Positions 27,909 through 36,644 of a stretch of 64,000 nucleotides of DNA are shown one piece after another. The notes below the pieces were generated by a model that was given only the letters and a program-made list of their open reading frames with translations, was not told the DNA's origin and did not search any database. The position numbers and the translations under genes are program-made. The DNA is taken from positions 2,670,001 to 2,734,000 of the forward strand of contig NZ_CP059139.1 of assembly GCF_014109765.1 (NCBI RefSeq), given 5' to 3'. Numbering within the stretch: position 1 is the first letter of the stretch; every line of letters begins with the position of its first letter. The DNA comes from Pseudomonas berkeleyensis. Its GTDB lineage: Bacteria; Pseudomonadota; Gammaproteobacteria; Pseudomonadales; Pseudomonadaceae.

Positions 27909-28928
27909 GTGGAGTTTCTTAGCGAGTACGCCAGCTTTCTGGCGAAAACCCTGACCCTGGTGGTCGCCATCGTCGTGGTGCTGGTGGCGATCGCCGCCAC
28001 GCGTGGCAAAGGGCGGCGCGGTAGTGGTGAGTTGCAGGTGCAGAAGCTCAATGACTTCTACAAGGATCTGCGCGAACGCCTGGAGCAGAGCGTGCTGTCC
28101 AAGGATCAGCTCAAGGCCACGCGCAAGGCGGAGGCCAAGGCTGCCAAACAGGAGAAAAAAGCGCCGCCCAGCAAGCCGCGGGTGTTCGTGCTGGATTTCG
28201 ATGGCGATATCAAGGCATCGGCCACTGACAATCTGCGCCATGAAGTGACGGCGCTGTTGTCCATGGCCAAGGTCGAGGACGAAGTGGTGCTGCGCCTGGA
28301 AAGCGGTGGCGGCATGGTGCACAGCTACGGTCTGGCCTCTTCACAGCTGGTGCGTATCCGCGATGCCGGCATTCCGCTGACCGTGTGCGTTGACAAGGTA
28401 GCCGCCAGCGGCGGCTACATGATGGCCTGCATCGGCCAGAAAATTCTCAGTGCGCCTTTCGCCATTCTCGGCTCCATCGGCGTGGTGGCGCAGTTGCCCA
28501 ACGTGCATCGCTTGCTGAAAAAGCACGAGATCGATTTTGAAGTGCTGACCGCCGGTGAATACAAGCGCACGCTGACCGTCTTTGGTGAAAACACCGAGAA
28601 AGGTCGGGAGAAATTCCAGGAAGACCTGGAAACCACCCACGAACTATTCAAGGGTTTCGTCGCCCGTTACCGCCCGCAACTGGACATCGACGCCATCGCC
28701 ACCGGTGAAGTCTGGCTGGGCATGGCCGCGCAGGAGCGCCTGTTGGTGGATGAACTCAAGACCAGCGACCAGTACCTGGCCGAGCGCGCCGCCGAGGCTG
28801 AACTGTTCCATCTGCATTTCGCTCAGAAAAAGAGCCTGCAGGAGCGTGTCGGGCTGGCTGCCAGCATGGCGCTGGATCGCTTCGTCCTGACCTGGTTGAG
28901 CCGGCTCAATCAGCAGCGCTTCTGGTAA
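27909..28928 (+). CDS. sohB: Inner-membrane serine protease SohB (peptidase S49)
   Basis: A 339-residue S49 (SppA-like) protease. An N-terminal membrane anchor (LAKTLTLVVAIVVVLVAI) and a charged linker rich in Lys precede the protease domain. The Ser-Lys dyad is Ser167 in VDKVAASGGYMMACI and Lys219 in TAGEYKRTLTVFG. The start is GTG 27909 with GAGGGGG about 6 nt upstream; an in-frame ATG at 27792 has no SD and adds non-homologous residues. SohB acts on the periplasmic side of the inner membrane. It is divergent from the histidine phosphatase. Confidence 0.93.
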   Translation: MEFLSEYASFLAKTLTLVVAIVVVLVAIAATRGKGRRGSGELQVQKLNDFYKDLRERLEQSVLSKDQLKATRKAEAKAAKQEKKAPPSKPRVFVLDFDGDIKASATDNLRHEVTALLSMAKVEDEVVLRLESGGGMVHSYGLASSQLVRIRDAGIPLTVCVDKVAASGGYMMACIGQKILSAPFAILGSIGVVAQLPNVHRLLKKHEIDFEVLTAGEYKRTLTVFGENTEKGREKFQEDLETTHELFKGFVARYRPQLDIDAIATGEVWLGMAAQERLLVDELKTSDQYLAERAAEAELFHLHFAQKKSLQERVGLAASMALDRFVLTWLSRLNQQRFW

Positions 28929-29000
28929 CGCTTCGTTCATGATGGGCTGCACGGCCGACTCGCGTCGCACAGCAGCGAACCACGATAAGAGGAGAGGGTG

Positions 29001-29990
29001 ATGACCGAGTTCAAGGCCTTGCTGGTCAGCGAAGGCGCCGATGGCGGTTTCCAGCGTGAAGTAGTCCAGCGCAACGTCGAGCAACTGCCGCAGGGCGAGT
29101 TGTTGATCCGCGTGCGCTATTCCTCGCTCAACTACAAGGATGCCCTGTCCGCCAGCGGCAATCGTGGTGTGACCAAGGCCTACCCGCATACGCCTGGTAT
29201 CGACGCGGCGGGTGTGGTCGAGGCTTCCAGCGTTGCCGAGTTCGCCGTGGGTGACGAGGTGATCGTCACCGGCTACGACCTGGGCATGAATACCGCCGGT
29301 GGTTTCGGCCAGTACATCCGCGTGCCGGCGGCCTGGGCGATCAAGCGCCCGCAGGGGCTGCCGCTGCGCGAGGCGATGATCCTTGGCACTGCCGGCCTGA
29401 CCGCTGCACTGTGCGTGGACAAGCTGGAGCAGGCTGGCGTCACCCCGGAATCCGGCACCGTGCTGGTCACGGGCGCTACGGGCGGCGTCGGCAGTATCGC
29501 GGTCGTGCTGCTCAAGCAGCTCGGCTATCGTGTTGCCGCCGCCACTGGCAAGGCCGAACAGGCTGATTTTCTGCGTAACCTGGGTGCTGACGAGATCGTC
29601 AGCCGCGAAGAGCTGCAGCAGGGTAGCGAACGTCCGATGCTCAAGGAGCGCTGGGCGGGGGCAGTGGATACCGTGGGTGGTGACATCCTGTTCAATGTGG
29701 TCAAGTCGCTGCGCCACAGCGGTAGCGTGGCCTGCTGCGGTCTGACTGCTGGCGTTGGCTTCCAGGCCAGCGTACTGCCGTTCATCCTGCGTGGGGTCAA
29801 CCTGCTGGGGGTTGATTCGGTGGAACTACCACTGGTGGTCAAGGCGTCGATGTGGGACAAGCTATCGCTGCAGTGGAAGCTCGATCTTTCTGTGTTGTGC
29901 CAGGAAATTGGCCTGGCGGAGTTGCCGGGGGCCATCGAACGGATACTGGCCGGCGGCATGGTCGGTCGTATCCTGGTGCGGCTCGACTGA
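29001..29990 (+). CDS. acuI: YhdH/AcuI-family NADPH-dependent oxidoreductase
   Basis: A 329-residue zinc-free MDR-superfamily enzyme. The N-terminal GroES-like domain contains RVRYSSLNYKDALSASG, and the Rossmann nucleotide site is VLVTGATGGVGSIAV. The YhdH/AcuI subfamily includes acryloyl-CoA reductase, which reduces acryloyl-CoA to propionyl-CoA; GVDSVELPLV is typical of it. The exact substrate is inferred. ATG 29001 has AAGAGGAGAGGG upstream and is preferred over the adjacent GTG 28998. Terminator at 30000-30022. Confidence 0.85.
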   Translation: MTEFKALLVSEGADGGFQREVVQRNVEQLPQGELLIRVRYSSLNYKDALSASGNRGVTKAYPHTPGIDAAGVVEASSVAEFAVGDEVIVTGYDLGMNTAGGFGQYIRVPAAWAIKRPQGLPLREAMILGTAGLTAALCVDKLEQAGVTPESGTVLVTGATGGVGSIAVVLLKQLGYRVAAATGKAEQADFLRNLGADEIVSREELQQGSERPMLKERWAGAVDTVGGDILFNVVKSLRHSGSVACCGLTAGVGFQASVLPFILRGVNLLGVDSVELPLVVKASMWDKLSLQWKLDLSVLCQEIGLAELPGAIERILAGGMVGRILVRLD

Positions 29991-29999
29991 GCGCTGAAC

Positions 30000-30026
30000 G
30001 AGGTCCGTCGATGACGGACCTCTGCA
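30000..30026 (+). terminator. Terminator after the acuI-like gene
   Basis: Perfect 10-bp arms GAGGTCCGTC (30000-30009) and GACGGACCTC (30013-30022) have a 3-nt loop and are followed by TGCATTTTC. It also separates the convergent gene ending at 30030. Confidence 0.72.
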
Positions 30027-30029
30027 TTT

Positions 30030-30467
30030 TCAGGCCTGGCTGACGTACATGGTGATTTCCGCGCGGAACACCGGCTTGTCGCCAACGTAGGCCATCACCG
30101 GCACCTTGATGTCGCCGGTCTGACTCCAATCCACCTGGCTGCCGTCAGCCACCGTACGGATGTCGCCATCGGCCTTCGCGAGGTATTCCACCGTCATGCC
30201 CTTGGGAATCCAGCGGCAACTGGCAGGAATGGAGGCGTCGGTCATGCTGCCGGCGGCAAGCTCGGCAGCATTGCACAAGGCAATGGCGTGCACCGTACCG
30301 ATATGGTTGAGCACTTCGCGGCGTTTGGCGAAGCTGACCTCGGCATAGCCGGGACGCAGCTCGGCCATCTGCGGAGCGATACTGGCGAAGTACGGGGCGA
30401 CTTGACCGATCATCGCGCTGAACTGGGCAGCGCCGGCCTGCTGGAACATCTGCAACATCTGACTCAT
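30030..30467 (-). CDS. Hotdog-fold protein, DUF4442 / PaaI-like thioesterase
   Basis: A 145-residue hotdog-domain protein. The core YAEVSFAKRREVLNHIGTVHAIALCNAAELAAG is the helix-containing active-site region of DUF4442 thioesterase-like proteins. Such proteins hydrolyse acyl-CoA thioesters, though activity is unproven for most. It is divergent from the TetR gene, with the double operator at 30528-30556 in the shared gap, and so is a likely regulatory target. GGAGAG precedes ATG 30467. Confidence 0.82.
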   Translation of the reverse strand: MSQMLQMFQQAGAAQFSAMIGQVAPYFASIAPQMAELRPGYAEVSFAKRREVLNHIGTVHAIALCNAAELAAGSMTDASIPASCRWIPKGMTVEYLAKADGDIRTVADGSQVDWSQTGDIKVPVMAYVGDKPVFRAEITMYVSQA

Positions 30468-30527
30468 GACTCTCTCCTGCGTGTTTGCGATTGAAGATGA
30501 GCGCGCGCCGAGGCAGTATACGAGTGT

Positions 30528-30556
30528 TAGAAAATTATTCTAGAAATATATTCTAG
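30528..30556. promoter_or_regulatory. Probable operator of the TetR-family regulator
   Basis: Two overlapping TAGAA-N5-TTCTA palindromes, 30528-30542 and 30541-30555, share the central TA. The second is extended to a 17-bp perfect palindrome (30540-30556, CTAGAA/TTCTAG). The site lies 15 nt before the regulator start and in the divergent gap with the hotdog gene, the classic place for autoregulation. Confidence 0.65.
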
Positions 30557-30570
30557 TCATGAGGAGTGGC

Positions 30571-31155
30571 ATGGCTCGCCCATCGCGTAAAGACGAGATC
30601 CTTCAGGCTGCGTTGGCCTGCTTCACCGAGCACGGCGTCGATGTCACCACCATAGAGATGATTCGCGACCGTTCTGGTGCGAGCATCGGCAGTCTGTACC
30701 ACCACTTCGGCAATAAGGAGCGGATCATTGCCGCGCTGTATCTGGCCGGCACTGCCCAATACGCCGACCTGTTGCAGCGCGGGTTTGCCGAGGCAGCCAG
30801 CGCCGAAGCCTGCGTCAAGTTGTTGGTGACCAGCTATATCGACTGGGTGGTGACCAATCCGGATTGGGCGCGTTTCATCCTGCACAGCCGCAGTCGGGTC
30901 GAAGCCGGGGAAATGGGTGGCGCCCTGCGTGAAGCCAATCGCCAGCATTTCGCGCAGATTCTCACAGCGCTCGCCGAGTACCGCCTGCAGGGACTGTTCA
31001 AGGCACTACCAGATGACTGCTTCGCCTCGGTGGTAATCGGCCCGACGCATGATCTGGCGCGCAACTGGCTGGCCGGCCGCACCCAGAGCGAGCTGGGTGA
31101 GTGCCGTGAGTTGCTGGCGCAGATCGCCTGGGACAGCGTGAAAAGCAGCGGCTAG
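30571..31155 (+). CDS. TetR/AcrR family transcriptional regulator
   Basis: A 194-residue TetR-type repressor. The N-terminal helix-turn-helix spans about residues 25-46 (TTIEMIRDRSGASIGSLYHHFGNKE), followed by an all-helical ligand-binding domain with no recognisable ligand signature. ATG 30571 is preceded by GAGGAG; a start at 30559 is less likely. It is divergent from the DUF4442 gene and probably autoregulates through the TTCTA palindromes. Its TAG stop lies inside CTAG shared with the convergent dioxygenase gene. Confidence 0.92.
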   Translation: MARPSRKDEILQAALACFTEHGVDVTTIEMIRDRSGASIGSLYHHFGNKERIIAALYLAGTAQYADLLQRGFAEAASAEACVKLLVTSYIDWVVTNPDWARFILHSRSRVEAGEMGGALREANRQHFAQILTALAEYRLQGLFKALPDDCFASVVIGPTHDLARNWLAGRTQSELGECRELLAQIAWDSVKSSG

Positions 31156-31919
31156 TCGAAGCGATAGATGTCCATACCCAGCGCACCGTAGGTGAACCCC
31201 GTGTGCGCGACGCTGAAGGCACCGCCAGCGCCACGGGCGAAGAACAGCGGCAGTAGGTGCTCGTCACTCGGGTGGTTGCGCACGGCGTTTGGCGCCAGGT
31301 GGCGGTAATCGTGCAGCGCCTGCTCGTCATTGGCTGCGAGTTTTTCCACTATCCAGTCGCGAAATGCCTTGGCCCAGGGCGTGATGACTTCCGGGCCTGC
31401 GCGCCAGTTCAGCTCGCCCAGGTTGTGGGTGATGCTACCGGAGCCGATAAGCAATATGCCTTGCTCACGCAGGCCACTCAGTGCGCGCCCCACACGGGTC
31501 TGCAGCTCGGGGCCGAGGCGGCTGGGTAGTGAAATCTGCAGTACGGGGATGTCGGCTTGCGGATACATCAGCGACAACGGAATCCAAGCGCCATGATCGA
31601 AAGGGCGCTGGGCATCGAGCTCTGTCGCTAGACCCGCGTTATTCAATTGCTCTGCGATCTTCTTGGCCAGCGCTGGTGCACCGGGAGCGGGATACTGTAC
31701 GGCGTACAACGGGGCTGGGAAGCCGCCGAAGTCGTGCCAGGTCTGCGGTTGCTCACCTGCCGTCACCAGCAAACGCTGGCTTTCCCAGTGCGCCGACACC
31801 ACCACGATAGCCTTGGGCCTGGGCAGTTCGGCGGCCAGTTTGGTCAAGGCTGGACCGCTGGCGCCCGGCTCCAGAGCCAGCATGGGGGAACCGTGGGATA
31901 TGAACAAACTGGGCAGCAT
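31152..31919 (-). CDS. Class III extradiol ring-cleavage dioxygenase, DODA/YgiD family
   Basis: A 255-residue LigB-superfamily dioxygenase. LPSLFISHGSPMLAL carries the first metal histidine, AIVVVSAHWES the second, and PFDHGAWIPLSL and GSGSITHNLGEL complete the active-site pattern. The family includes plant and bacterial DOPA 4,5-dioxygenases; the substrate here is an unidentified catechol. It is convergent with the TetR gene, with both stop codons sharing CTAG at 31152-31155. No obvious operon partner. Confidence 0.87.
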   Translation of the reverse strand: MLPSLFISHGSPMLALEPGASGPALTKLAAELPRPKAIVVVSAHWESQRLLVTAGEQPQTWHDFGGFPAPLYAVQYPAPGAPALAKKIAEQLNNAGLATELDAQRPFDHGAWIPLSLMYPQADIPVLQISLPSRLGPELQTRVGRALSGLREQGILLIGSGSITHNLGELNWRAGPEVITPWAKAFRDWIVEKLAANDEQALHDYRHLAPNAVRNHPSDEHLLPLFFARGAGGAFSVAHTGFTYGALGMDIYRFD

Positions 31920-32010
31920 GACGACCTCCAGAGATTTGTTACATTCTCTCCGAGGCGGTCATGGATGAATAATGAGGTTTTTCCGCGATATCAATCGACT
32001 GGTTCGATGT

Positions 32011-33243
32011 TTAACGCAGGTTGTCGCCAAAGGCCGTTTCTATATTGATACCCAGACTGAGCACTCCGAGGAAGCGGCCATCCTGTGGATCGTGAAGGGG
32101 CGCCGAAACCTTGATCTGAAAGCTCTGGGTCGAACCGTCGTATTCAATTTCGCCGATATGCACCTGACCCGGTGGCAAGTGCTGAGCTTGCTGAAAGTCA
32201 TCTTCGTCAGCTTGCCAGTAATCACTGGTAATCTCGCTGATGGCGACCAGTTGGCCGGAGTAGTCGCTAAGGAAGATCTCATTGAACAGCGGCTTGTGCT
32301 GACGCGCTATGTTGGCCAGGAGTCTTGAGGGAGGGGCATGCAGTAGTCGGCGAATCAGTGGTTTCTCCTCGAGCAGACGTTCACGCATCCATTGCCGATC
32401 CAGTTCGTGAATACGCTCGATACTGGTGTTGCGCGTTGCTGCCTGGCGAAGGGCGCTCAGCAATTGGTCGTGGTAAGCCCAGCGCTTGAGGTGTTGAGCC
32501 GTCAGTTGGCGCAGATAGTAGGCTTCTGCCTCGGTGAGTGTGCTGCCTCTATGTGCGCAGTGTTCGACCTGGCGATTGAACGCGTTGAGGAAGTCAGGGT
32601 GTTGCTGCAGGAAAATGTGAGAGAAATATACGCCCAATGGCGAATACCTCACGAAACGTTGCTGTAGGCCCGGCTGCGCTGGTTGGTGAGAAAGTGCAGT
32701 GCGCATAACGTTCTCATCTGCCAGGAAAAGGTCAATGCGACCGCGTTGGAGTAGTTCGATTAGTTGTTCCAGGCGCGATACCTTCTGTGCCACGGTGATG
32801 CCGCGTGCCTCCAGCCAAGTCATGCTGTTGCTGCCCAGAACGCTGCCGATGCGCAGCTCGCGCGACCATATTGGCTTGTTGAGTATCTGGGCATCCTGTG
32901 CGTACCAGTACCATTTCTCCATCAGCAGCGGGGCAGAAAGCTGCGCATAGCCATCTACCTGAGTGTCTGGAGCTGAGCTGAAGAAACCATCGGCAATTCG
33001 TCGACTGACATTCTGCCGTGCTCGACTGAGGGAGGTGAGCTGGATCTGATAGGGTTGTTGCAGTCGGTTGAAGATGCACTTGAGCACGGTTACCGAGCTA
33101 CCACTGAGCTCGCCGTCGACGACTACCTGGTAAGGATCTTCGAGGCTGGTGTCGAGGCGAACGGTTGGATCGTCTTCGTCACTGGCCTGCGCCAGTACCG
33201 CGACAATCAGTAGTAAGCAGGACAGCAGATGACGTGCCGGCAT
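32011..33243 (-). CDS. Periplasmic binding-protein-like domain with a C-terminal sensor-like region
   Basis: A 410-residue exported protein (signal peptide MPARHLLSCLLLIVAVLAQA). Residues ~30-230 resemble SBP_bac_3 amino-acid-binding proteins (SGSSVTVLKCIFNRL, SRELRIGSVLGSNSMTWLEARG, LIELLQRGRIDLFLADE). Residues ~300-405 (PLFNEIFLSDYSGQLVAISEITSDYW, then FQIKVSAPLHDPQDGRFLGVLSLGINIE) look to me like a Cache/PDC sensor module. There is no transmembrane segment after the signal peptide and no output domain. It stands alone, divergent from tpm, with no ABC permease nearby, so a sensing role is more likely than transport. Domain assignments are by eye. Confidence 0.7.
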   Translation of the reverse strand: MPARHLLSCLLLIVAVLAQASDEDDPTVRLDTSLEDPYQVVVDGELSGSSVTVLKCIFNRLQQPYQIQLTSLSRARQNVSRRIADGFFSSAPDTQVDGYAQLSAPLLMEKWYWYAQDAQILNKPIWSRELRIGSVLGSNSMTWLEARGITVAQKVSRLEQLIELLQRGRIDLFLADENVMRTALSHQPAQPGLQQRFVRYSPLGVYFSHIFLQQHPDFLNAFNRQVEHCAHRGSTLTEAEAYYLRQLTAQHLKRWAYHDQLLSALRQAATRNTSIERIHELDRQWMRERLLEEKPLIRRLLHAPPSRLLANIARQHKPLFNEIFLSDYSGQLVAISEITSDYWQADEDDFQQAQHLPPGQVHIGEIEYDGSTQSFQIKVSAPLHDPQDGRFLGVLSLGINIETAFGDNLR

Positions 33244-33297
33244 CGAGTCACTTGGCGTATAGGATTGTTATTTCCAGTTTAGGTGAGGGGAGTGTGT

Positions 33298-33954
33298 ATG
33301 CACGCAACATTCTGGCAGGAGCGTTGGGCGCGTAGCCAAATCGGTTTTCATCAGGAGAAGGTCAACGGCTATCTGCGCCGCCATTGGCCAACTCTCGGGC
33401 TACCCAACGATGCAGCGGTGCTGGTGCCGCTGTGTGGCAAAAGCCTCGACCTGGCGTGGCTGGCGGAGCAGGGGCATGCGGTGATCGGGGTGGAGTTAGC
33501 CGAGCGTGCGGTACAGGATTTCTTCGCCGAGCGTGATGTGCAGCCGCATGTATCGCAGCATGGCGCCTTCAAGGTCTATCAGGCAGGTGCGCTGCGGATT
33601 TTCTGTGGCGACTTTTTCGCCTTGAACCACGCTGACGTTGCCGACTGCCAGGCCTTTTATGACCGGGCTGCGCTGATCGCGCTGCCAGCGGAAATGCGCG
33701 AGCGTTACGCCGCCCACTTGCAGGCGATATTGCCTGAAACCTGTCAGGGGCTGCTGGTGACGCTGGTATACGATCAGCAACGCATGGATGGCCCACCTTT
33801 CTCGGTCGAGGATGCCGAAGTCGAGCAGCGCTTCACTCCAGGCTGGATACTGCGGGAAGTGGAGCGTAAGGACGTGCTGAGCGGCAACCCACGCTTTATC
33901 GAGAATCAGCTCGAGGCGGTGGAGGAGGTGGTGTTTCACCTGGCGCGCCGTTAA
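33298..33954 (+). CDS. tpm: Thiopurine S-methyltransferase
   Basis: A 218-residue TPMT-family methyltransferase starting [19 protein letters not shown], the signature N-terminus. The SAM site includes [20 protein letters not shown] and [13 protein letters not shown], and [16 protein letters not shown] follows. Bacterial Tpm methylates thiopurines and also selenium and tellurium species. ATG 33298 has GAGGGGAG upstream; an in-frame ATG at 33283 lacks an SD. Followed by a strong terminator at 33971-33996. Confidence 0.95.
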   Translation: MHATFWQERWARSQIGFHQEKVNGYLRRHWPTLGLPNDAAVLVPLCGKSLDLAWLAEQGHAVIGVELAERAVQDFFAERDVQPHVSQHGAFKVYQAGALRIFCGDFFALNHADVADCQAFYDRAALIALPAEMRERYAAHLQAILPETCQGLLVTLVYDQQRMDGPPFSVEDAEVEQRFTPGWILREVERKDVLSGNPRFIENQLEAVEEVVFHLARR

Positions 33955-33970
33955 AGCGGCGAGGTAATGA

Positions 33971-33996
33971 AAAAGGCGACCCTGAGGTCGCCTTTT
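33971..33996. terminator. Bidirectional terminator between tpm and htpX
   Basis: AAAAGGCGACC (33971-33981) and GGTCGCCTTTT (33986-33996) form a perfect 11-bp stem with loop CTGA, with A/T runs on both sides. Confidence 0.88.
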
Positions 33997-34011
33997 GTTT
34001 TGCAGTTCCGA

Positions 34012-34884
34012 TCAGCCCCGACGGCGCAGTGCCTCGATGCGATCTTCCAGCGGCGGGTGGCTCATCAGCAGGCCAGCCAGGCCGTTCTTCAGACCACCGT
34101 TGATGCCGAAGGCGGTCAGGCTGTCGGGCATCTGCACCGGCACGCCCTGTTCGGCGCGCAGACGCTGCAGCGCGGCGATCATCGCGCCGGTACCGGCCAG
34201 GCGGGCGCCGGCTTCATCGGCCTTGTATTCGCGTTTGCGCGAGAACCACATGACGATGATGCTGGCCAGGATGCCCAGTACCAGTTCGGCGAAAATGGTC
34301 GCGACGAAGTAGCCGATACCGTGGCCGTCTTCGTTCTTCAGGATCGCCTTGTCGACGAAGTTACCGAAGATGCGTGCGAAGAACATCACGAAGGTGTTCA
34401 CCACGCCCTGGATCAGTGCCAGGGTGACCATGTCGCCGTTGGCCACGTGGCCGATCTCGTGGGCCAGCACCGCGCGCACTTCATCGGGAGAGAAGCGCTC
34501 GAGCAGGCCCTGGCTGACGGCGACCAGCGCGTCGTTCTTGTTCCAGCCGGTGGCGAAGGCGTTGGACTCGTAGGCCGGGAAGATACCGACTTCCGGCATC
34601 TTGATGCCGGCTTCACGGGACAGCTCCTCGACGGTCTGCAGCAGCCACTGTTCGTGACGGGTGCGCGGCTGGGTGATGATCTGCGTGCCGGTGCTCATCT
34701 TCGCCATCCACTTGGACAGGAACAGCGAGACCAGCGAGCCGGCGAAACCGAACACGGCGCAGAAAATCAGCAGGCTGCCATGGTTCTGGCCGGTGAAGCG
34801 GTCGACCCCCAGCAGTTTGAGGGTGATGCTGGCGATAACCAGAACCGCCAGGTTGGTGGCCAGGAACAACATAATGCGCATCAT
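34012..34884 (-). CDS. htpX: Heat-shock protease HtpX (M48 zinc metalloprotease)
   Basis: A 290-residue inner-membrane metalloprotease. Two N-terminal membrane helices ([19 protein letters not shown] and a second near [14 protein letters not shown]) precede the zinc site [10 protein letters not shown] with the catalytic Glu; two further hydrophobic segments follow. It degrades damaged membrane proteins together with FtsH. GAGGAG precedes ATG 34884. The gene has a promoter with heat-shock-like features at 34932-34961. Confidence 0.95.
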   Translation of the reverse strand: MMRIMLFLATNLAVLVIASITLKLLGVDRFTGQNHGSLLIFCAVFGFAGSLVSLFLSKWMAKMSTGTQIITQPRTRHEQWLLQTVEELSREAGIKMPEVGIFPAYESNAFATGWNKNDALVAVSQGLLERFSPDEVRAVLAHEIGHVANGDMVTLALIQGVVNTFVMFFARIFGNFVDKAILKNEDGHGIGYFVATIFAELVLGILASIIVMWFSRKREYKADEAGARLAGTGAMIAALQRLRAEQGVPVQMPDSLTAFGINGGLKNGLAGLLMSHPPLEDRIEALRRRG

Positions 34885-34931
34885 GGTGTGAACGGACTCC
34901 TCACGGGGAAAGACGTACGAGTAATGCCGGC

Positions 34932-34961
34932 TATATAAGGGCGCCCCTATGGGGCTTTCAA
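34932..34961 (-). promoter_or_regulatory. Candidate promoter of htpX, sigma32-like or sigma70
   Basis: On the minus strand TTGAA (34961-34957) is followed after 15 nt by CCCTTATAT (34941-34933), near the sigma32 consensus. The same bases give TTGAAA-N18-TATATA for sigma70. A small GCCCC/GGGGC hairpin lies in the spacer. Confidence 0.5.
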
Positions 34962-34973
34962 CCAGCGACTATT

Positions 34974-35426
34974 TCAAACTATGTCGTTTGGCTGCGCCGC
35001 TTGGCTTTCGAACAGTAGACGGGTCAGGCGGGCAATGCGTTCCCCATGCTGGCGCGCCAGTGCTTCACGCAGCTGGAAGGCCAGGGTGGCGTGCACGCGA
35101 CGTACGCTGGGCGGCAGGGGTTCACCTTCGGGAAGTGCATGCGGCACGCTGCGCGATAGGCGCAGAAAACCTTTCTCGGAAAGCACGGCCTGATCCAGCG
35201 CGTCGTAAGCGATGGTCGACTCGAAACGCAGATAGCCTTCCTCGGCCAGCCACAGTAGCGCACCCAGGCAGGCCTGATGGCGCTTGCTGGGCAGGCCGAA
35301 CTCATCCGGCTCCTCACGCCCGATCAGGTCTTCCACGTACAGCGCCATCTTGCGCGGGAAGGCCTGATAGAGCATGAGCAGGCCGCTGGCGGCGTCCTTG
35401 TAGAAGTCGTCTATCTGCAGATCCAT
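34974..35426 (-). CDS. Conserved hypothetical protein
   Basis: A 150-residue soluble protein with no signal peptide or membrane segment and no motif that I recognise. A mid-region (HQACLGALLWLAEEGYLRFESTIAYDALDQAVLSEKGF) has the look of a winged-helix fold, with a C-terminal helix RRVHATLAFQLREALARQHG. It lies 6 nt downstream of the alaA stop on the same strand and upstream of htpX, an arrangement I recall from P. aeruginosa (PA2829). Co-transcription with alaA is likely. Confidence 0.75.
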   Translation of the reverse strand: MDLQIDDFYKDAASGLLMLYQAFPRKMALYVEDLIGREEPDEFGLPSKRHQACLGALLWLAEEGYLRFESTIAYDALDQAVLSEKGFLRLSRSVPHALPEGEPLPPSVRRVHATLAFQLREALARQHGERIARLTRLLFESQAAQPNDIV

Positions 35427-35432
35427 ACCGGC

Positions 35433-36644
35433 TTACTGGCTGTAGCCCTTGAGGAAGTTGCCGATGCGCCCGATGGCCTGCTCCAGGTCGTCGACGCGGG
35501 GCAGGGTGACCACGCGGAAGTGATCCGGCCACGGCCAGTTGAAGGCGGTGCCCTGGACGATCAGCAGTTTTTCGGAGAGCAGCAGGTCAAGGACGAATTT
35601 CTCGTCGTTGTGGATCGGGCAGACCTTCGGGTCGATCTTCGGGAAGGCATACAGCGCGCCCATGGGCTTGACGCAGCTGACGCCAGGAATGTCGTTGAGC
35701 AGCTCCCAGGTGCGGTTGCGCTGCTCCAGCAGGCGACCGTTGGGCAGGATCAGGTCGTTGATGCTCTGGTAGCCGCCGAGCGCGGTCTGGATTGCATGCT
35801 GGCTCGGTACGTTGGCGCACAGGCGCATGTTGGCCAGGATATCCAGGCCTTCGATATAGCTCTGCGCCTTGTGCTTGGGCCCGGAGATGGCCACCCAGCC
35901 GGAACGGAAGCCCGCCACGCGGTAGCTCTTGGACAGACCGTTGAAGGTCAGGCAGAGCACGTCCGGTGCCAGCGAGGCAGTGCTAATGTGCACGGCTTCG
36001 TCGTAGAGGATCTTGTCGTAGATCTCGTCGGAGAAAATCACCAGGTTATGCTGGCGTGCCAGCTCGACGATGTCCTGCAGCACTTCCCTGGAATACACCG
36101 CGCCGGTGGGGTTGTTCGGGTTGATCAGCACCAGGGCTTTGGTGTTCGGGGTGATCTTGGCGCGCATGTCAGCGATGTCGGGGAACCAGCCAGCCTGCTC
36201 GTCACACAGGTAGTGCACCGGTTTGCCACCAGACAGCGCCACCGCGGCGGTCCACAGCGGGTAGTCGGGAGCGGGGATGAGCACCTCATCACCGTTGTTG
36301 AGCAGCGCCTGCATGGCCATCACGATCAGCTCGGACACACCGTTACCGAGGTAGATGTCCTCGATGCCGACGCCTTCGACCTGCTTCTGCTGGTAGTACT
36401 GCATCACCGCCTTGCGTGCGCTGAACAGGCCCTTGGAGTCGCTGTAGCCCTGGGCGGTCGGCAGGTTGCGGATGACGTCCTGGAGAATCTCTTCCGGTGC
36501 CTCGAAACCGAACGGCGCCGGGTTGCCGATGTTCAGCTTGAGGATGCGGTGGCCTTCCTCTTCCAGACGCTTGGCGTGCTTGAGCACCGGCCCGCGAATG
36601 TCATAGCAGACGTTGGCGAGCTTGTTCGATTTGCTGACCTGCAT
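35433..36644 (-). CDS. alaA: Glutamate-pyruvate (alanine) aminotransferase AlaA
   Basis: A 403-residue class I PLP aminotransferase that makes alanine from pyruvate and glutamate. The Schiff-base Lys is in FNGLSKSYRVAGFRSGW, the cofactor Asn/Pro region is LINPNNPTGAVYS, and the phosphate-binding start is NIGNPAPFGF. Length and the N-terminus MQVSKSNKLANVCYDIRGPV match AlaA/YfbQ. ATG 36644 is chosen because the family begins MQVSKSNKL; an upstream in-frame ATG at 36677 adds unrelated residues. Convergent with nothing; msrB is divergent. Confidence 0.93.
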   Translation of the reverse strand: MQVSKSNKLANVCYDIRGPVLKHAKRLEEEGHRILKLNIGNPAPFGFEAPEEILQDVIRNLPTAQGYSDSKGLFSARKAVMQYYQQKQVEGVGIEDIYLGNGVSELIVMAMQALLNNGDEVLIPAPDYPLWTAAVALSGGKPVHYLCDEQAGWFPDIADMRAKITPNTKALVLINPNNPTGAVYSREVLQDIVELARQHNLVIFSDEIYDKILYDEAVHISTASLAPDVLCLTFNGLSKSYRVAGFRSGWVAISGPKHKAQSYIEGLDILANMRLCANVPSQHAIQTALGGYQSINDLILPNGRLLEQRNRTWELLNDIPGVSCVKPMGALYAFPKIDPKVCPIHNDEKFVLDLLLSEKLLIVQGTAFNWPWPDHFRVVTLPRVDDLEQAIGRIGNFLKGYSQ

